From the NCBI RefSeq assembly GCF_910592395.1, contig NC_088311.1, positions 23,902,646 to 23,966,645 of the forward strand: a stretch of DNA of 64,000 bases, given 5' to 3'. Made by a program: the position numbers and the translations under genes. The notes under the pieces were generated by a model. The model saw only the letters and a list, made by a program, of their open reading frames with translations, did not search any database and had not been told where the DNA came from. Position 1 is the stretch's first letter; every line of letters starts with the position of its first letter. This document shows positions 1 to 12,937 of the stretch, one piece after another. This stretch comes from Lineus longissimus. Taxonomy: Eukaryota; Nemertea; Pilidiophora; Heteronemertea; Lineidae.

Positions 1-2770
1 GAAGCGCGTACGCGAATTAATAATGAGGACACGAAAACACACCGAACTGCGCATGCCCAGACGTATTGATATGGAGAGATATGGGGCGCTGTTGTTGAAT
101 TAATCAATAGAATTGCGCGTCTGTTGGTGCGGCTCGCTTTCAGTAGGCGGGTATGTGCAATTTTAAACAGCCCTAATTAATAACCGCTGGTATCATTTAC
201 ATGAATTTTTCGGCTTATCCAAGCCTATTTGTGATTGTCTCATCGGCTGTTTAAGCAGAAGTTGAAAATTAAAGCGATTGCTCATAGTTTTTATAACGCG
301 CATTTTCCATTGTTAGGCGCGCGTTGTGTATGTGAATAGTTTATGCGCGTACCAAGCAGTAATTCAGTTCGCACACAATAATTGTATCTAAGAAATATTT
401 GTTGACAAGAATAAGTTACATAACTGTTGGTTACTTAGCTTGGCTGGATGGGAAAACACGAATGGGTGGGTTGTTTTTTCAATATCGTGGAACTGTAGGC
501 CTAGTCGTCTGGAATGTTTTCACTTTGAAGTCTATAGTTGTATGCTGTTTTATATGTTCTGTTTTGTGTTGGCTTTTTGGAGGGGGTTTTCAATACGAAA
601 AGCAGATGGGCAGGAGGTTATATTGAAATAAAAGCTTCCAAAAAACGAGACATTTTTTTTCACCGATGTAACATAACTTCTTGAAAGAGAAACATGTGTT
701 TCTAGTGCGTTAAAATCAAGAGCAGGGATGGAGGTAAACTTTAATGAATTCTGATTATGCAATAACTTGAGATCGAATCATACCACATTGAAAATAATGA
801 TGTACTGTATAGGCTTTGCCCAGACCAGGCACGAATGAGACGACACGGGTATCCCAGCGCATACTATGTGGTGACTGCTCGATTCGGCGCCTTATAGGTG
901 ATAAGTTGCATTGTGGGATGCGGGCCAGACAATTGGACTTTTAGATAACGTAGATTGTGTTCACATTTTTGCTCCGTTATAATGCTATTCGTCGAAAATA
1001 CGCGATAAACTTGCGTAATTCTTCACTTACGCGCATTCCTGCGTGCGACCATTGCGCCGCTTGACGTGAAGGAATGATAGGCTATCCTATACATGTACAC
1101 ATGTGCAATTAAAACACTTAAACCGTGGGGACAGTTGGGTATAACTATGATCATGAACGCACAAGTAAAATGGGCAAACGAACTTTTATATAATGTCTGG
1201 CCAAAATTGTACGTGCATATGCGGCGCCAGTCAATAGTGGGTTTGGCTGAACACCGATATGTACAAGGGGTGAACGGGTGTTATTACATTGCGATGGCTT
1301 TGGTATTGATCTCGAAATGAATAGCTGACTGAGATATTGAATTGACGGTCACACCACGTATATCGATTTCGTAGTAATGATGCGAATGACCTGAATGGAA
1401 GGAAAAGTTTTGACACCTTTGTCATGAGCGCATTTGATTATCATTATTCCTGACGTGTCGAAGCGCGTCTGTTCCAAATCCGCCAAATGTGCGCAGGCTC
1501 CCCTGCAAGCGCACTCCGCGTCTTTTTGCTATACTCCTACCTCGTATGCCTTTGAAATATCGAGAGGAGGAGTATTTTGATAATTACTGGTTACGCCAGG
1601 GTGACTCTGCGTGGGCAAGCCAGGAGCAAGGGATAGTAGGCGCTCCAGGGGTGCTATAATATTCGAACTATAAAATAATTAAAATACAGTCTTGCATATA
1701 GCGCGCAAAACGCTCGCTTAGTGAAATTATTAGTTTTGCACGGTGCCTGGGAAGTTGGAAGCGCCAAATTCAGAATGGTGAAGTGTCGGCCTGTATTCAG
1801 AATCTAACAACAACTGACAACTAGTGTCGGCCGTGTCGCACGCTTTCGGGTCAGGATCCTATCGGGAACGGATGGAGAGGGATAATCACGCTGCTGTTGT
1901 GTCCCCGGTTTGGTCATGACAATACATACGTAAACATGACGCGTGTCCTCAAACCGTCTTGAGTTCGTGATATTGCCTGGACTCTCGTGTCACCATGTAC
2001 GCGAATATAAACCATGTGATTAATTATCGACATGCGAGACCCCGATAATCGTACACTTTTAATTTTGTTATGGATCTTCGCTAGTTGTGATCAGACCTCA
2101 TGTGTATAGATATTTTCAGCTGTCGATATACTAGAAGTGTAAATGCGGTATTACTGACAAGACACTCGATCTTGACCGCACTGACACGCAGGCCCAGGCC
2201 TTGACATCTTTCCTCGGTAGCGTATGCTCAAGCGTTTTACTGGAACATCAGTTTCGGTGAAACTCAATCATGGCATTCCACCAATGATTTCGGTGGAACT
2301 ATGTTTCCATGCGCGTTACAATTGCTACATGGAAACATTACCTGTAATAAACTTGGCCAGTTGAAAATCATTATGGACTACAGGTTCGTGTTCTGTAAAC
2401 TGCTGAATATTGCGGATGACACCAAATTGCGCGCTTTCGAATCTACCGCCCCCCCCCCCTTTTCGTGTTGCAGGCAAACCCATGTATTGATGTCTTGGAT
2501 GAATTGTGGATTCAAAATGTGTGACGGACACGGTTCGTTTACTTAGCGCTTTGCATATAAATCTATGATAATGCCGCCGCAAACAAAAGCTATTGGCCCC
2601 ATAAAGCGTAAAATGCGGGAAGAGTATCTTTGTCAATGATCTCCAAACACATGGAGACAATGCAGACAATCTAAAGATCCGCATAATGGGAGCAATGTCC
2701 CTTCTGGAAAAAAGTTTCCTTGCTATCGTATGGTGCAGTATTAAGGTACTTGTTTGTAGAGACCTTGCCT
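1..2770. other. No gene recognised
   Basis: Only short unsupported reading frames occur here and none has a recognisable domain or a convincing exon structure. A short C tract lies near 2449-2459. One small hairpin repeat at 1531-1575 is listed separately. Confidence 0.6.
1531..1575. repeat. Small dispersed hairpin repeat, copy 1
   Basis: An imperfect palindrome: ATACTCCTACCTCG, a loop of about 15 bases, then TCGAGAGGAGGAGTAT. A close relative lies at 31369-31408, and a more diverged one sharing only the right half lies at 39700-39730. The family is not one I recognise. It could be the core of a short MITE. Confidence 0.5.
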
Positions 2771-3812
2771 TGACAGTGTTTGGCGCATAACAACTGATGC
2801 CTTGACAGTGTTTGGCGCATAACAACTGATGCCTTGACAGTGTTTGGCGCATAACAACTGATGGCTTGACAGTGTTTGGCGCATAACAACTGATGCCTTG
2901 ACAGTGTTTGGCGTATAACAACTGATGCCTGGACAGTGTTTGACGCATAACAACTGATGCCTCGACTGTGTTTGGCGCATAACAACTGATGCCTGGACAG
3001 TGTTTGGCGCATAACAACTGATGCCTTGACAGTGTTTGGCGCATAACAACTGATGCCTTGACAGTGTTTGGCGCATAACAACTGATGCCTCGACAGTGTT
3101 TGGCGCATAACAACTGATGCCTTGACAGTGTTTGGCGTATAACAACTGATGCCTGGACAGTGTTTGACGCATAACAACTGATGCCTTGACAGTGTTTGGC
3201 GCATAACAACTGATGCCTCGACAGTGTTTGGCGCATAACAACTGATGCCTTGACAGTGTTTGGCGTATAACAACTGATGCCTGGACAGTGTTTGACGCAT
3301 AACAACTGATGCCTCGACTGTGTTTGGCGCATAACAACTGATGCCTCGACAGTGTTTGGCGCATAACAACTGATGCCTTGACAGTGTTTGACGCATAACA
3401 ACTGATGCCTGGACAGTGTTTGGCGCATAGCAACTGATGACTTGACAGTGTTTGACGCATAACAACTGATGCCTGGACAGTGTTTGGGGCGCATAACAAC
3501 TGATGCCTGGACAGTGTTTGGCGCATAACAACTGATGGCTTGACAGTGTTTGGCGCATAACAACTGATTGCTTGACAGTGTTTGGCGTGTAACAACTGAT
3601 GCCTGGACAGTGTTTGACGCATAACAACTGATGCCTCGACTGTGTTTGGCGCATAACAACTGATGCCTCGACAGTGTTTGGCGCATAACAACTGATGCCT
3701 AGACAGTGTTTGGCGCATAACAACTGATGCCTCGACAGTGTTTGGCGCATAACAACTGATGCCTGGACAGTGTTTGGCGCATAACAACTGATGCCTCGAC
3801 AGTTTTTGGCGC
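2771..3812 (-). repeat. Minisatellite, 32-bp unit, about 33 copies
   Basis: Head-to-tail units of about 32 bp. Read on the minus strand a unit runs GGCATCAGTTGTTATG then CGCCAAACACTGTCAA. Units differ by scattered point changes (GCC/GAC, CTTG/CTCG/CTGG) and a rare 3-base gain near 3486. There are no unique spacers, so it is not a CRISPR. Because 32 is not a multiple of 3, each frame cycles through all three readings of the unit, and the unit has no stop in any minus-strand frame. Long minus-strand ORFs (for example 2325-3686) follow from this and are not evidence of a gene. The same unit recurs in inverted orientation at 7849-8653. Confidence 0.95.
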
Positions 3813-6800
3813 TTAAAGTTTGTCTTCACCACGCTTATCATTTTTGTAAGCACGCATATAGAGATATTACCACGAACACACAAAACTAATAATTCCGGTT
3901 GTTACGGAACTGCATGCGCGCCCTTTCAGGAAAATTGAGTGTCACAATATCGTGACGCGAGTATTCACTACACTTGGTTTTGAATCGATTCTAAGTAAGT
4001 TGATTAGACTGTACTTGTACACTTTATGTTCGGGGCCGCTAAGGGTCAACTTAAAAGATAATTACTGTGTCGACTTTCGTAACCTTTTCGTTAGAAGCAC
4101 ATCGAAATCTCGATCGTAGTCACGCCACGTCTCTACCGCTGTGACTTGTGCCTGGGGACGCGAGACGATTAAGATGCTTCTATGGAGTTGCAATCGTTAT
4201 TTTTAGCTGATGGTCTAGCGCTGGTCTAATGGGGTGGATTATAGCAGCCGCCCGGGAAATAACGGTTGGGGTGTGCAGGGAGGTTTACACATGTCATGCA
4301 TGTGTTAACCCGAATGGACTGGTGTAACCAGAAATACCCTCTTTACAATTATAGGTCAGTGATAGTCCTGAACACGCTTTAATCAAAATTCCCGCTGCTT
4401 AACCCATATGCTCAGTCCTCTTGTAAACGCTGTTCAGGTTAGAATTACCTGCATACGCTCATATATTTTGTACGCGGCACACAAACTATCACATCCTGCA
4501 CTGTTTACTTTGCGGATCGCAGGCATTCGATTATACAGCGATATGTACTAATGTGAGCTGGGCGCTCAGATGGCGTCGATTCGTTCAATGATCGTTTAAA
4601 ATACATAATTGCGCGGATACAAAGATGATAATACCAGCCTGGGGTTTATACAACGGGTTTGCCGAAAAAGACGGCTGAAGAAACAAAGGCAAGAATTCAA
4701 AGAACAAAAATGTCAGTCAAAGGGTAAAGATGCCACAGGACCTTCTCAACACTAATTTATAAAAGTTAAGTGCACAATGATTCGGTTCATATGCCCTTTG
4801 TGAAAAACGAAGAAGAGAAAGTTCGGGAACCGCTGTCTGTTGGCTGCGGATATGGAACCAGCTCCAAATCAGGATTTTCAAAGCATAACTGAAAACCTTC
4901 TTCTTTACAGGGTGTTATGCCAGTGGAGAGAGAGGACTACGTTTCCATGGGATGATGCTATACGAAAGACTCATCATCATTATATTAGTACATGTATAGT
5001 GGTTTGAAAAACGGCATACCCGGAACCTCCCACTGAGACATAGTGATAAATAACAAATCTAAAGCGGTTCCAATCTCTCTCGCGCTTGGGGTAAAAACGA
5101 TATCCGATGTAGAAAAAAGATTTACTGCTTGAAACTACATGTATAGTGGCAACGGGACTGGTCGCTAAGCAACCGTTTCTTGGATCACATTTCGGGTTCT
5201 TCAATTTGACTGTGCGCGAAAACTAAGTATGTGTTCATTGCATTTAATCATTTTGGGAATACATGTATTTCATGGAATAATCTTTGTCGATCAGATTTCT
5301 CTAAGAAATGACCATGTTGGAAAACTATTTCTCTTTTTCGCGTGGCTGTTTCGAACCCACTTGCGTAAATGGCACCATCCAAATTGCCCGTGCTTCTAGT
5401 TACCGTGTTTTGGCGCCAGTTTTTGAATCCCATTGCCAAATCAAGATTTTGATCATAATTTTTATCGTCTCGACTTAATGATTTCATTATTCGTGTTTGT
5501 AATGTATTGGGAACCAAACCTTTAATATTTCTTTTCAATCCTTATACGACGGGTGCGTGTAAAAGTTTGAAGCGTTCCGCTGTGAGATAGCGCGTTTCAG
5601 TAATTGTCACTTAGTAGTCAAGCGGCGTTCTTGCCGGATGTACGAGGTTCTAAGGGGCCATTCACGCCACCGGATGACGTACTGTTGCCATGGTTATAAC
5701 AGAGACGCGTGATATCCAATTAGATCGCAGCGTCCTGGTTCTGGTCACCCTTAGGGGATTTCGAGTTCCAGGATTCGGCCAAGTGATCATTCAACCTGGA
5801 CCCGGCTACGAAATTCTTTCTTTATACCCGTTGATAATACTGTCAGCTCTGAGTCCACACTGATTTATATTATCTCGGTCTCCAACGAAATCTGCATGGC
5901 CGTGGAAGGAGATACCTGAGAGCGCTTTTTGAACTCGACCAAGTAGGAACTGGGGCGAGAGTCGAGCCCGCAACCACACGCGGCAGACGCTCTTCCGCTT
6001 CGCTATTCCGATGCCGGTGTAGAAGTTTAAAATGTCCTACCGGGAAACAAAGGAGTCTATTATGCGCTTCAATCTCTGAGCTATTGACGGTCAGGGTCTC
6101 TATAGGACCATATTGCAGAATACAATAGGGCCAGACACTTTTTCCACCGGCCGTGCAATGCGATCATTTCCTCATTCCTCTGTATTGTAAAGTTGATAAT
6201 GGTCATATATGTACGGGATTTAGAACAATGGCCTCTTCTTCACAGAAATATCGATTAGGCTTCTCATGTATTGTAACCGTATGCCTAAACTGAATCAATA
6301 CGGAAATGAACGCTATTTGTGACGTTTTCTCGTAAGCGGCATTTATGAAATGTTCGCTCTGAGTTGACGTTACTTTGCCCGAGAAGCTCCTCAAACGAGC
6401 GATTTTTATCGCTGCTACCTGAGATGTGGTTATGACATCATGACAGTTGTGATTGGTTGAATCACAGTCAATCGTAATGTTGTCTAGCGACGCCGCAGGT
6501 CTCAGCTAAAGAAATCGCGCTTTTATGCGAAACGTTCAATATTAGTACATGTATTACGAAGCTGCCGGCTGCCAAGTCGCCTTCCCCACTACAGTTATAG
6601 TTTCTAGTACCAAATCCAGCAGAAAATAGAAAAATTAAAAACACCGGACGGAAGTATCAGTTTTTGTCGACTGAGTCTTCGTGCAGCGATCATCTTTGTG
6701 AAGATTGTATGACGTCAATGAGATGTTCTCGATTCCGTTCCCGTGTTGTTATCTGGATCCTCCCGGTCATGTTCTCTTCATCACCGCCAAGTCGTCCCTC

Positions 6801-7848
6801 CATCACGGGGCCGTCAGAATGTAACAAAGGGGATAAAAACCAGGAAGTCTTATGATGGCGGCATTTGTATCAAACGGATATGATCTGCGATGCGAGGAGA
6901 AGAAGTTTATTTAGTGTCAACGACCTGGTCGACGTACGGGCGCGTCATCCAGCCCGCTCTGGTTATTTTGAGCACCAACTACTGAAGGTTGATTTCGCCT
7001 ATATCAAACGCCCGCGCGCCATCGTTTTGAGTTTCTCGCACGACAACTTTGCGGCCTCGATCAATTACAAATAATGATTACTGAAATACTTTTAAAAAGC
7101 TTACTTAAGAGTATTTAGGTCCGTACTAAAAGTATATGCCCATGGCCAGTACTTGAACCTCGAAATCATTTGTCGTATATAATCAGCCCAAAGAAATATA
7201 AAGATGACGCATTTCCGCGTGGCGGTTTCTTTGTCCCCTCCAGGTTCTCGGCCAGGTTATAGAGGAAAGCTCGTGGCAGTTCTTAGCCAAAACACGCAAC
7301 TTATCTCAAATAGCAAACTGCCTTGACACGCATGCCATTTCCTCTTAGCCCCGATGACTCACAGCCATTTGCCCGCGGACACCCCGTGCAGCTGACGTCA
7401 CGAGACCGTCACATATCGATCGATCCACGCGGAAGACTGCCTTTGTCTGCCTGCGCCGGCGTCTGATTACGACATCGAACGCTCGCTTTGTGTAAAAAAG
7501 AGGCGGCGAGGATCTCCTAATCTGCAGAAACGGGCACGGGTCCGATGCACAAACAAATTACTGAGGAGATCAGCGGGTTGCGGAAAATGCCGTGTCTTAA
7601 ATTCAGCAGACCTTTATTTTCTGCAGCCGCTGCTGAAACAAAAATGAAACATAACATCAGACATGTCGATACCAGTCGAACGCAAAGAAGACTAAAAACA
7701 ATCAGACATGGTCAGAAACTCGAGGATGATAAGCTCAATTTTCCTTTGAACGTTGACTCCTTGTCCCAGTTTTCTTTGCCTTCACTCTCCATGAAATTAT
7801 TCATACAAAATACGTGCGAGACAGATTATTCTCTTTCAACTTGTTGTT
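3813..7848. other. Spacer between inverted arrays, no gene recognised
   Basis: About 4 kb of mixed composition separates the two inverted 32-bp arrays. I see no exon chain, no known protein motif and no RNA gene. The short open frames at 5248-5538 and 7545-7856 have no recognisable content. Confidence 0.55.
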
Positions 7849-8653
7849 ATGCGTAAAACACTCTCAAGTCATCAGTTGTTGCGCCAAACACTGAAAAGGC
7901 ATCAGTTGTTGCGCCAAACACTGAAAAGGCATCAGCTGTTATGCGCCAAACACTGTCAAGGCATCAGCTGTTATGCGCCAAACACTGTCAAGGCATCAGC
8001 TGTTATGCGCCAAACACTGTCCAGGCATCAGTTGTTATGCGTCAAACACTGTCAAGGCATCAGTTGTTATGCGCCAAACACTGTCAAGGCATCAGTTGTT
8101 ATGCGCCAAACACTGTCAAGGCATCAGCTGTTATGCGCCAAACACTGTCCAGGCATCAGTTGTTATGCGTCAAACACTGTCGAGGCATCAGTTGTTATGC
8201 GTCAAACACTGTCGAGGCATCACTTGTTATGCGCCAAACACTGTCAAGCCATCAGTTGTTATGCGCCAAACACTGATGCGTCAAACACTGTCAAGGCATC
8301 AGTTGTTATGCGTCAAACACTGTCCACGCATCAGTTGTTATGCGCGAAACACTGTCAAGGCATCAGTTGTTATGCGCCAAACACTGTCAAGGCATCAGTT
8401 GTTATGCGCCAAACACTTTCAAGGCATCAGTTGTTATGCGCCAAACACTGTCAAGGCATCAGTTGTTATGCGCCAAACACTGTCGAGGCATCAGTTGTTT
8501 TGCGCCAAACACTGTCAAGGTATCAGTTGTTATGCGCCAAACACTGTCAAGGCATCAGTTGTTATGCGCCAAACACTGTCGAGGCATCAGTTGTTATGCG
8601 CCAAACACTGTCAAGGTATCAGTTGTTCTGCGCCAAACATTGTCAGGACATTT
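7849..8653 (+). repeat. Minisatellite, same 32-bp unit, inverted
   Basis: About 25 copies of the unit found at 2771-3812, now on the plus strand. The left edge holds shortened and altered units (GCGCCAAACACTGAAAAG) and the right edge decays after a final CTGCGCCAAACATTG. A partial unit breaks the phase near 8274-8281. All three plus frames stay open through the array (for example 7849-8754) for the same arithmetic reason as in the partner array. Confidence 0.95.
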
Positions 8654-10231
8654 ATAGCCGCCAAAGACTTCAATCGAAGATTTGGTCGGAGATCTCGTGT
8701 AGGCCTATTATAAGAGGCCAAATACATATAGTTCATTTTTGTGCTGCGAGGTAACAGTTCAGAAAAACTGCCTCTTCTATAAAACGACCAGTTTCATTTT
8801 ATTGCTTCGTGTGTTTGTTAGATTCTTCTTTTGAGCTTGGGAACTAATTATTTCAACAATCTTGATTTTGAGTCGGAACAGTATTTTGTAATAATGTCCC
8901 TGATTATCCGATTTGTCTTTTGAATACTTGCATGCAGAAAAAATATTGTGAATCGTACCCGCGTATTGTTCTAGACACGCTTTCTTATTCTGTCTGCTTA
9001 CTACGCCGAACATGTCTAATCATACGTATTATAGTGCAGTCGAGTAGGCTACGCCCAATAAGACCCGTGAGTTCTGCGCCAGGTGACTCGAAGCCGAATA
9101 TAACGTTCGTCGACTGAACGAAGGCGAACATACCTGTTGAATAAATGATTTGCACGCAAAAAGCTGCCCAACGGGTCGAACTAATCTGCGCCATCTGCGC
9201 GCATGACGTCACGAGTGTCAAACATGTATAAATAATAAACGTTTATTGAAAGAAGGCATAGTCTGTCGTGCCCAAGTATATGCGTGTGTGGAAAAATACA
9301 GGACAGGTTGGCATTTTGCCATCGGTGTGCCTCGGTCCGGCGATTCTATTTTGCAATTTGATGGATATACGGCAAAAATGCACATAAATCCTGGTGTCTG
9401 TCAATAAAGCACCAAGGCCCCATACGCCGGTTATTTCTGATGCGACCACACCACTTTTGATGTGTTATTTTCTCATGCGCAAAGCCCTTCGACGATGCGT
9501 TTAATGGCGCAGAACTCTTTTACTGTCTTATTGCTCTTGGCGCATGCGCAAAACGCTCTTTGCTTAGGCTGGTTAACCTGAATCAAATTATAGCTTATCA
9601 CCAGATATTATTCTAAATACATGTTTGCGTAGTTATTTACTAATTTATGCAGTCAATATAGACCTTGCGTGATGACCCGGGCGTGATGATTCCGAGAGAC
9701 TAATGGAAGGGCGTGGTTTCCCACTCCTACTTCTCCGCATGCCCTATCGTGTACATGTATAACGCGCCTGGGGCAGCTGACTATGTTTGTGTGCTATAGA
9801 GTTACACGAATACTGTATCTGATCATTATTTGTAGCCCGAGTTCATGTCTGGTAGATATCGTTTGCAATTATTGTAAAATGATTGCGTCAAGGGCCATTG
9901 AAAACATTGTAAGGCCCTCATTTCTCCAAGCTCAACGAAATCATGTAAACATGCGGAGTCGCCCATGCCGGACGACTCCGACTAGACGTCAGTCACAGTC
10001 ATTTCAGCATCTCCCAGTATAGGTTGGAACACTTTTCAGTTTTACGCTGTCGTATCAACAATGCCCGTGCCGAGTCGACTATAACACCGATTTCCTCACA
10101 GATTACGGCCGAAACTAAGCAACGCCATTTCTGCCGTATTGCCACCGTGGAAGGTCACATTCATGTACGTGTGCGTCCGCAGCTTGAATTCCGCTTCCAC
10201 TCAACGATCAACATGTACAATTGTTCGTCAA
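8654..10231. other. No gene recognised; one NRF-1-like palindrome
   Basis: No supported gene. GGCGCATGCGCA at 9539-9550 matches 11 of 12 positions of the animal NRF-1 consensus, but it sits in a region generally rich in TGCGC, so it may be chance. Confidence 0.45.
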
Positions 10232-11010
10232 TCTGTTCAGAAATGAAGTGCGCCTAAGTGCGTCAGTCTCAGCTGTTTATAGATGAGGTGCGCCTACTAA
10301 GTGCGTCAGTGTGTCCAGCGATGAGGCGCGCCTATGTGCATCTGTTCAGAGATGAGGTGCGCCTAAGTGCGTCAGACTGTCCAGAGATGAAGTGCGCCTT
10401 AGTGCGTCACACTGTCCAGAGATGAAGTGCGCCTAAGTGCGTCAGACTGTCCAGAGATGAAGTGCGCCTAAGTGCGTCACACTGTCCAGAGATGAGGTGC
10501 GTCTAAATGCGTCTGACTGTCCAGAGATGAGGTGCACCTAAGTGCGTCACTCTGTTCACACATGCCGTTCGCCTAAGTGTCGGTGTCAGTCTGTTCAGAG
10601 ATGAGGTGCGCCCAAGTGCGTCGGACTGTCCAGAGATGAAGTGCGCCCAAGTGCGTCAGTCTGTTCAGAGATGAGGTGCGCCTAAGTGCGTCAGTCTGTT
10701 CAGAGATGAAGTGCGCCTAAGTGCGTCAGACTGTCCAGAGATGAAGTGCGCCTAAGTGCGTCACACTGTCCAGAGATGAAGTGCGCCTAAAAAGTGCGTC
10801 AGTCTGTTCAGAGATGAGGTGCGCCTAAGTGCGTCAGTCTGTTCAGAGATGAAGTGCGCCTAAGTGCGTCAGACTGTCCAGAGATGAGGTGCGCCTAAGT
10901 GCATCAGTCTGTTCAGAGATGAAGTGCGCCTAAGTGCGTCAGACTGTCCAGAGATGAGGTGCGCCCAAGTGCGTCAGTCTGTTCAGAGATGAGGTGCGCC
11001 TAAGTGCGCC
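10232..11010. repeat. Minisatellite, 35-bp unit, about 22 copies
   Basis: Units run CTGTCCAGAGATGAAG, TGCGCCTAAG, TGCGTCAGA. Two alternating variant classes exist: TGTCC with GAAGT, and TGTTC with GAGGT, in mixed order, as expected from unequal exchange. Units near 10260-10330 and 10550-10600 are more diverged or have small insertions. A last partial unit ends near 11010. Confidence 0.93.
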
Positions 11011-11743
11011 TCATGATAATGCGCGCGCATGGAGATACATTCAGTGATAAGCGTGCATAAGGATATTGCCGCTCTCTTTTAGACTGAGAAAATTGCGCGT
11101 GCTTGCCAGTGTGTTGCTGGCGATAAGGTGACTTTCCAAAGAGAAAGCATGTAAAACAAGATTAGTGGTCGCGTCAATCTAAAATATTCATCGTCCCGTC
11201 CACATGACAAAAACGGAAGCCAGTGCGGTTTTACTAGATGGAGAAAATGATGTCTATGCCTATGTCTATTTGGTTTAGCCAGTTTTCATTGATTTGACGA
11301 CCAGACAAGCCTCAGTAAGATCGTACCGTGTACGTTCGGTCGACTTTATTTTTATGTACGAATATATTCCGTATAGGCCCATTATTCAACAAGAATACGA
11401 TCACTCGCCCATTCATGCATACCGCGTCGTGTACGGCTATAATATTCCTCGTATTGATCGACGAAGCGGTCGTCATATAACATTATAGTATCAGGAAATT
11501 TAGGTCATGCATATACACGCGGGTGACAGCTCCATGAGTATCCTTCTTGTTATGTATTCGTAGGCGTTGATTACTGTGCTAATATCGTAAAAATCGCTGT
11601 AGTTCAGTTGATAACGATAAAAATGGTGACATTTTTCGCTGCATGGCAGGGAGAGGAGAAGCGCATAAATTTCCGTATTTCTGAGGTCTAATGAATTCCT
11701 CGAATCTGGATACTGCTTAACTTCCCGAAACAAAAGACCACCT
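11011..11743. other. No gene recognised
   Basis: Unique sequence between two tandem arrays, with no coding or RNA signal that I can support. Confidence 0.5.
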
Positions 11744-12218
11744 AACAGTCTTGAATTTAATGCGCACCTTGATGCGCATCTATCAGTTTCGCCTCAGGTG
11801 CGCGCCCAGTCCTCTGGAACAACGAATGCACACAATCAGTGATGGTCTTGACTTTAATGCGCATCATTCATTCTTTGCGCTATCAAGTCTTGGATCTACA
11901 TGTAAAGCGCAGCTATCAGTCTTGCGTCTAATGCGCACATATCAGTCTTGGATCTAATACGTAACTATCAGTCTTGAATCCCATGCGCATCTATCAGTTT
12001 TGTATCCATACTCCTACAGTCTTGAATCACACGCGCACCTATTCGCCCTAAATCTCAAGTACACCTACATGTATCCGTCTTGAATCTAATGCGCACCTAA
12101 ACAGTAGTCATCTGAGGCATATCTGTCTATGAGTCTGCTAGGTCCGTGTGTGCACGAATCGCAGTCTTGATTCTACACCTCATTTCGAATCTGATGCGCA
12201 CTCATCCTTGACTTCCAA
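11744..12218 (+). repeat. Degenerate tandem repeat, 26-bp unit
   Basis: Diverged copies of CAGTCTTGAATCTAAT followed by GCGCACCTAT, with many substitutions and indels. The repeat is clearest at 11744-11775, 11847-11870 and 11917-12095. It is older or less homogenised than the 32-bp and 35-bp arrays. Inverted copies lie at 12795-12937. Confidence 0.8.
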
Positions 12219-12794
12219 AGTGATAAGAGGGCTTTTAAAGCCTCAGTCAATATGCGTTTTTTGTTCTTATACCCGTTGCAAAGCAAAATATTAAATTCAA
12301 CACCTAACGATGAAAAAATTCTAAGTCCAACAATTTTTTTTCATTTAACGTTAGAAACGCTATGGCAGGACATTTTGTCAAATATAAGCCGAGGTCTCGG
12401 GCCAGAAGCAATGGCCGCCGCGTTACCAATGCGCGCACTCAACTTCAACTTCGTATTTTAATCGAATGAGAATACTCCAGGGACTATGCGTATGTTGCTT
12501 GGTATGCGCGCATGGTCTGCTGCAGGTAGAGTAGAAAAACCATTCGGCGGGAAAACTGCTGGGAGAGGCGTGATCGGCTCCAAAACCGACAATACTCCTT
12601 CTTATAACTACATGTATATCACTGGAATCTGTAAAGCGCATGCGTTTTTGATACGTGCGCATTATATCGTTCACTCGGCAATAATATCAAGTGCGAATTA
12701 GATTCGTGACTGGTGAGAGACTTTGTATTTAATACTGAAACATGTGTGTGGGCATAATAATTCAGTTTCGAGACTGATATATAGATCCGCATGA

Positions 12795-12937
12795 AAGTCA
12801 AGACTGCTAGATGCGCAATAGATCTAAGCCTGATTGGTGCACATCTAATTCAAGACTGTTGCTCTTGCATTGTGGTCAAGACTGATAGGTGCGCAGTGAA
12901 TTCAAGACTGATAGATGCGTAGTTCATTCAAGACTGT
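12795..12937 (-). repeat. Inverted copies of the 26-bp repeat
   Basis: About five copies of the reverse complement of the preceding repeat (CAAGACTGATAGATGCG with variants, separated by GAATTC or CATTC). Together with the array at 11744-12218 they form a second inverted minisatellite pair in this region. Confidence 0.75.

Noticed and set aside
2325-3686. 453-codon minus-strand frame as a repeat protein gene
   Set aside because: It is produced by a stop-free 32-bp unit, with two other frames equally open. There is no start context or splice support.
2771-3812. Regular direct repeats resembling a CRISPR array
   Set aside because: Units abut with no unique spacers and vary throughout, and the genome is animal. 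This is a minisatellite.
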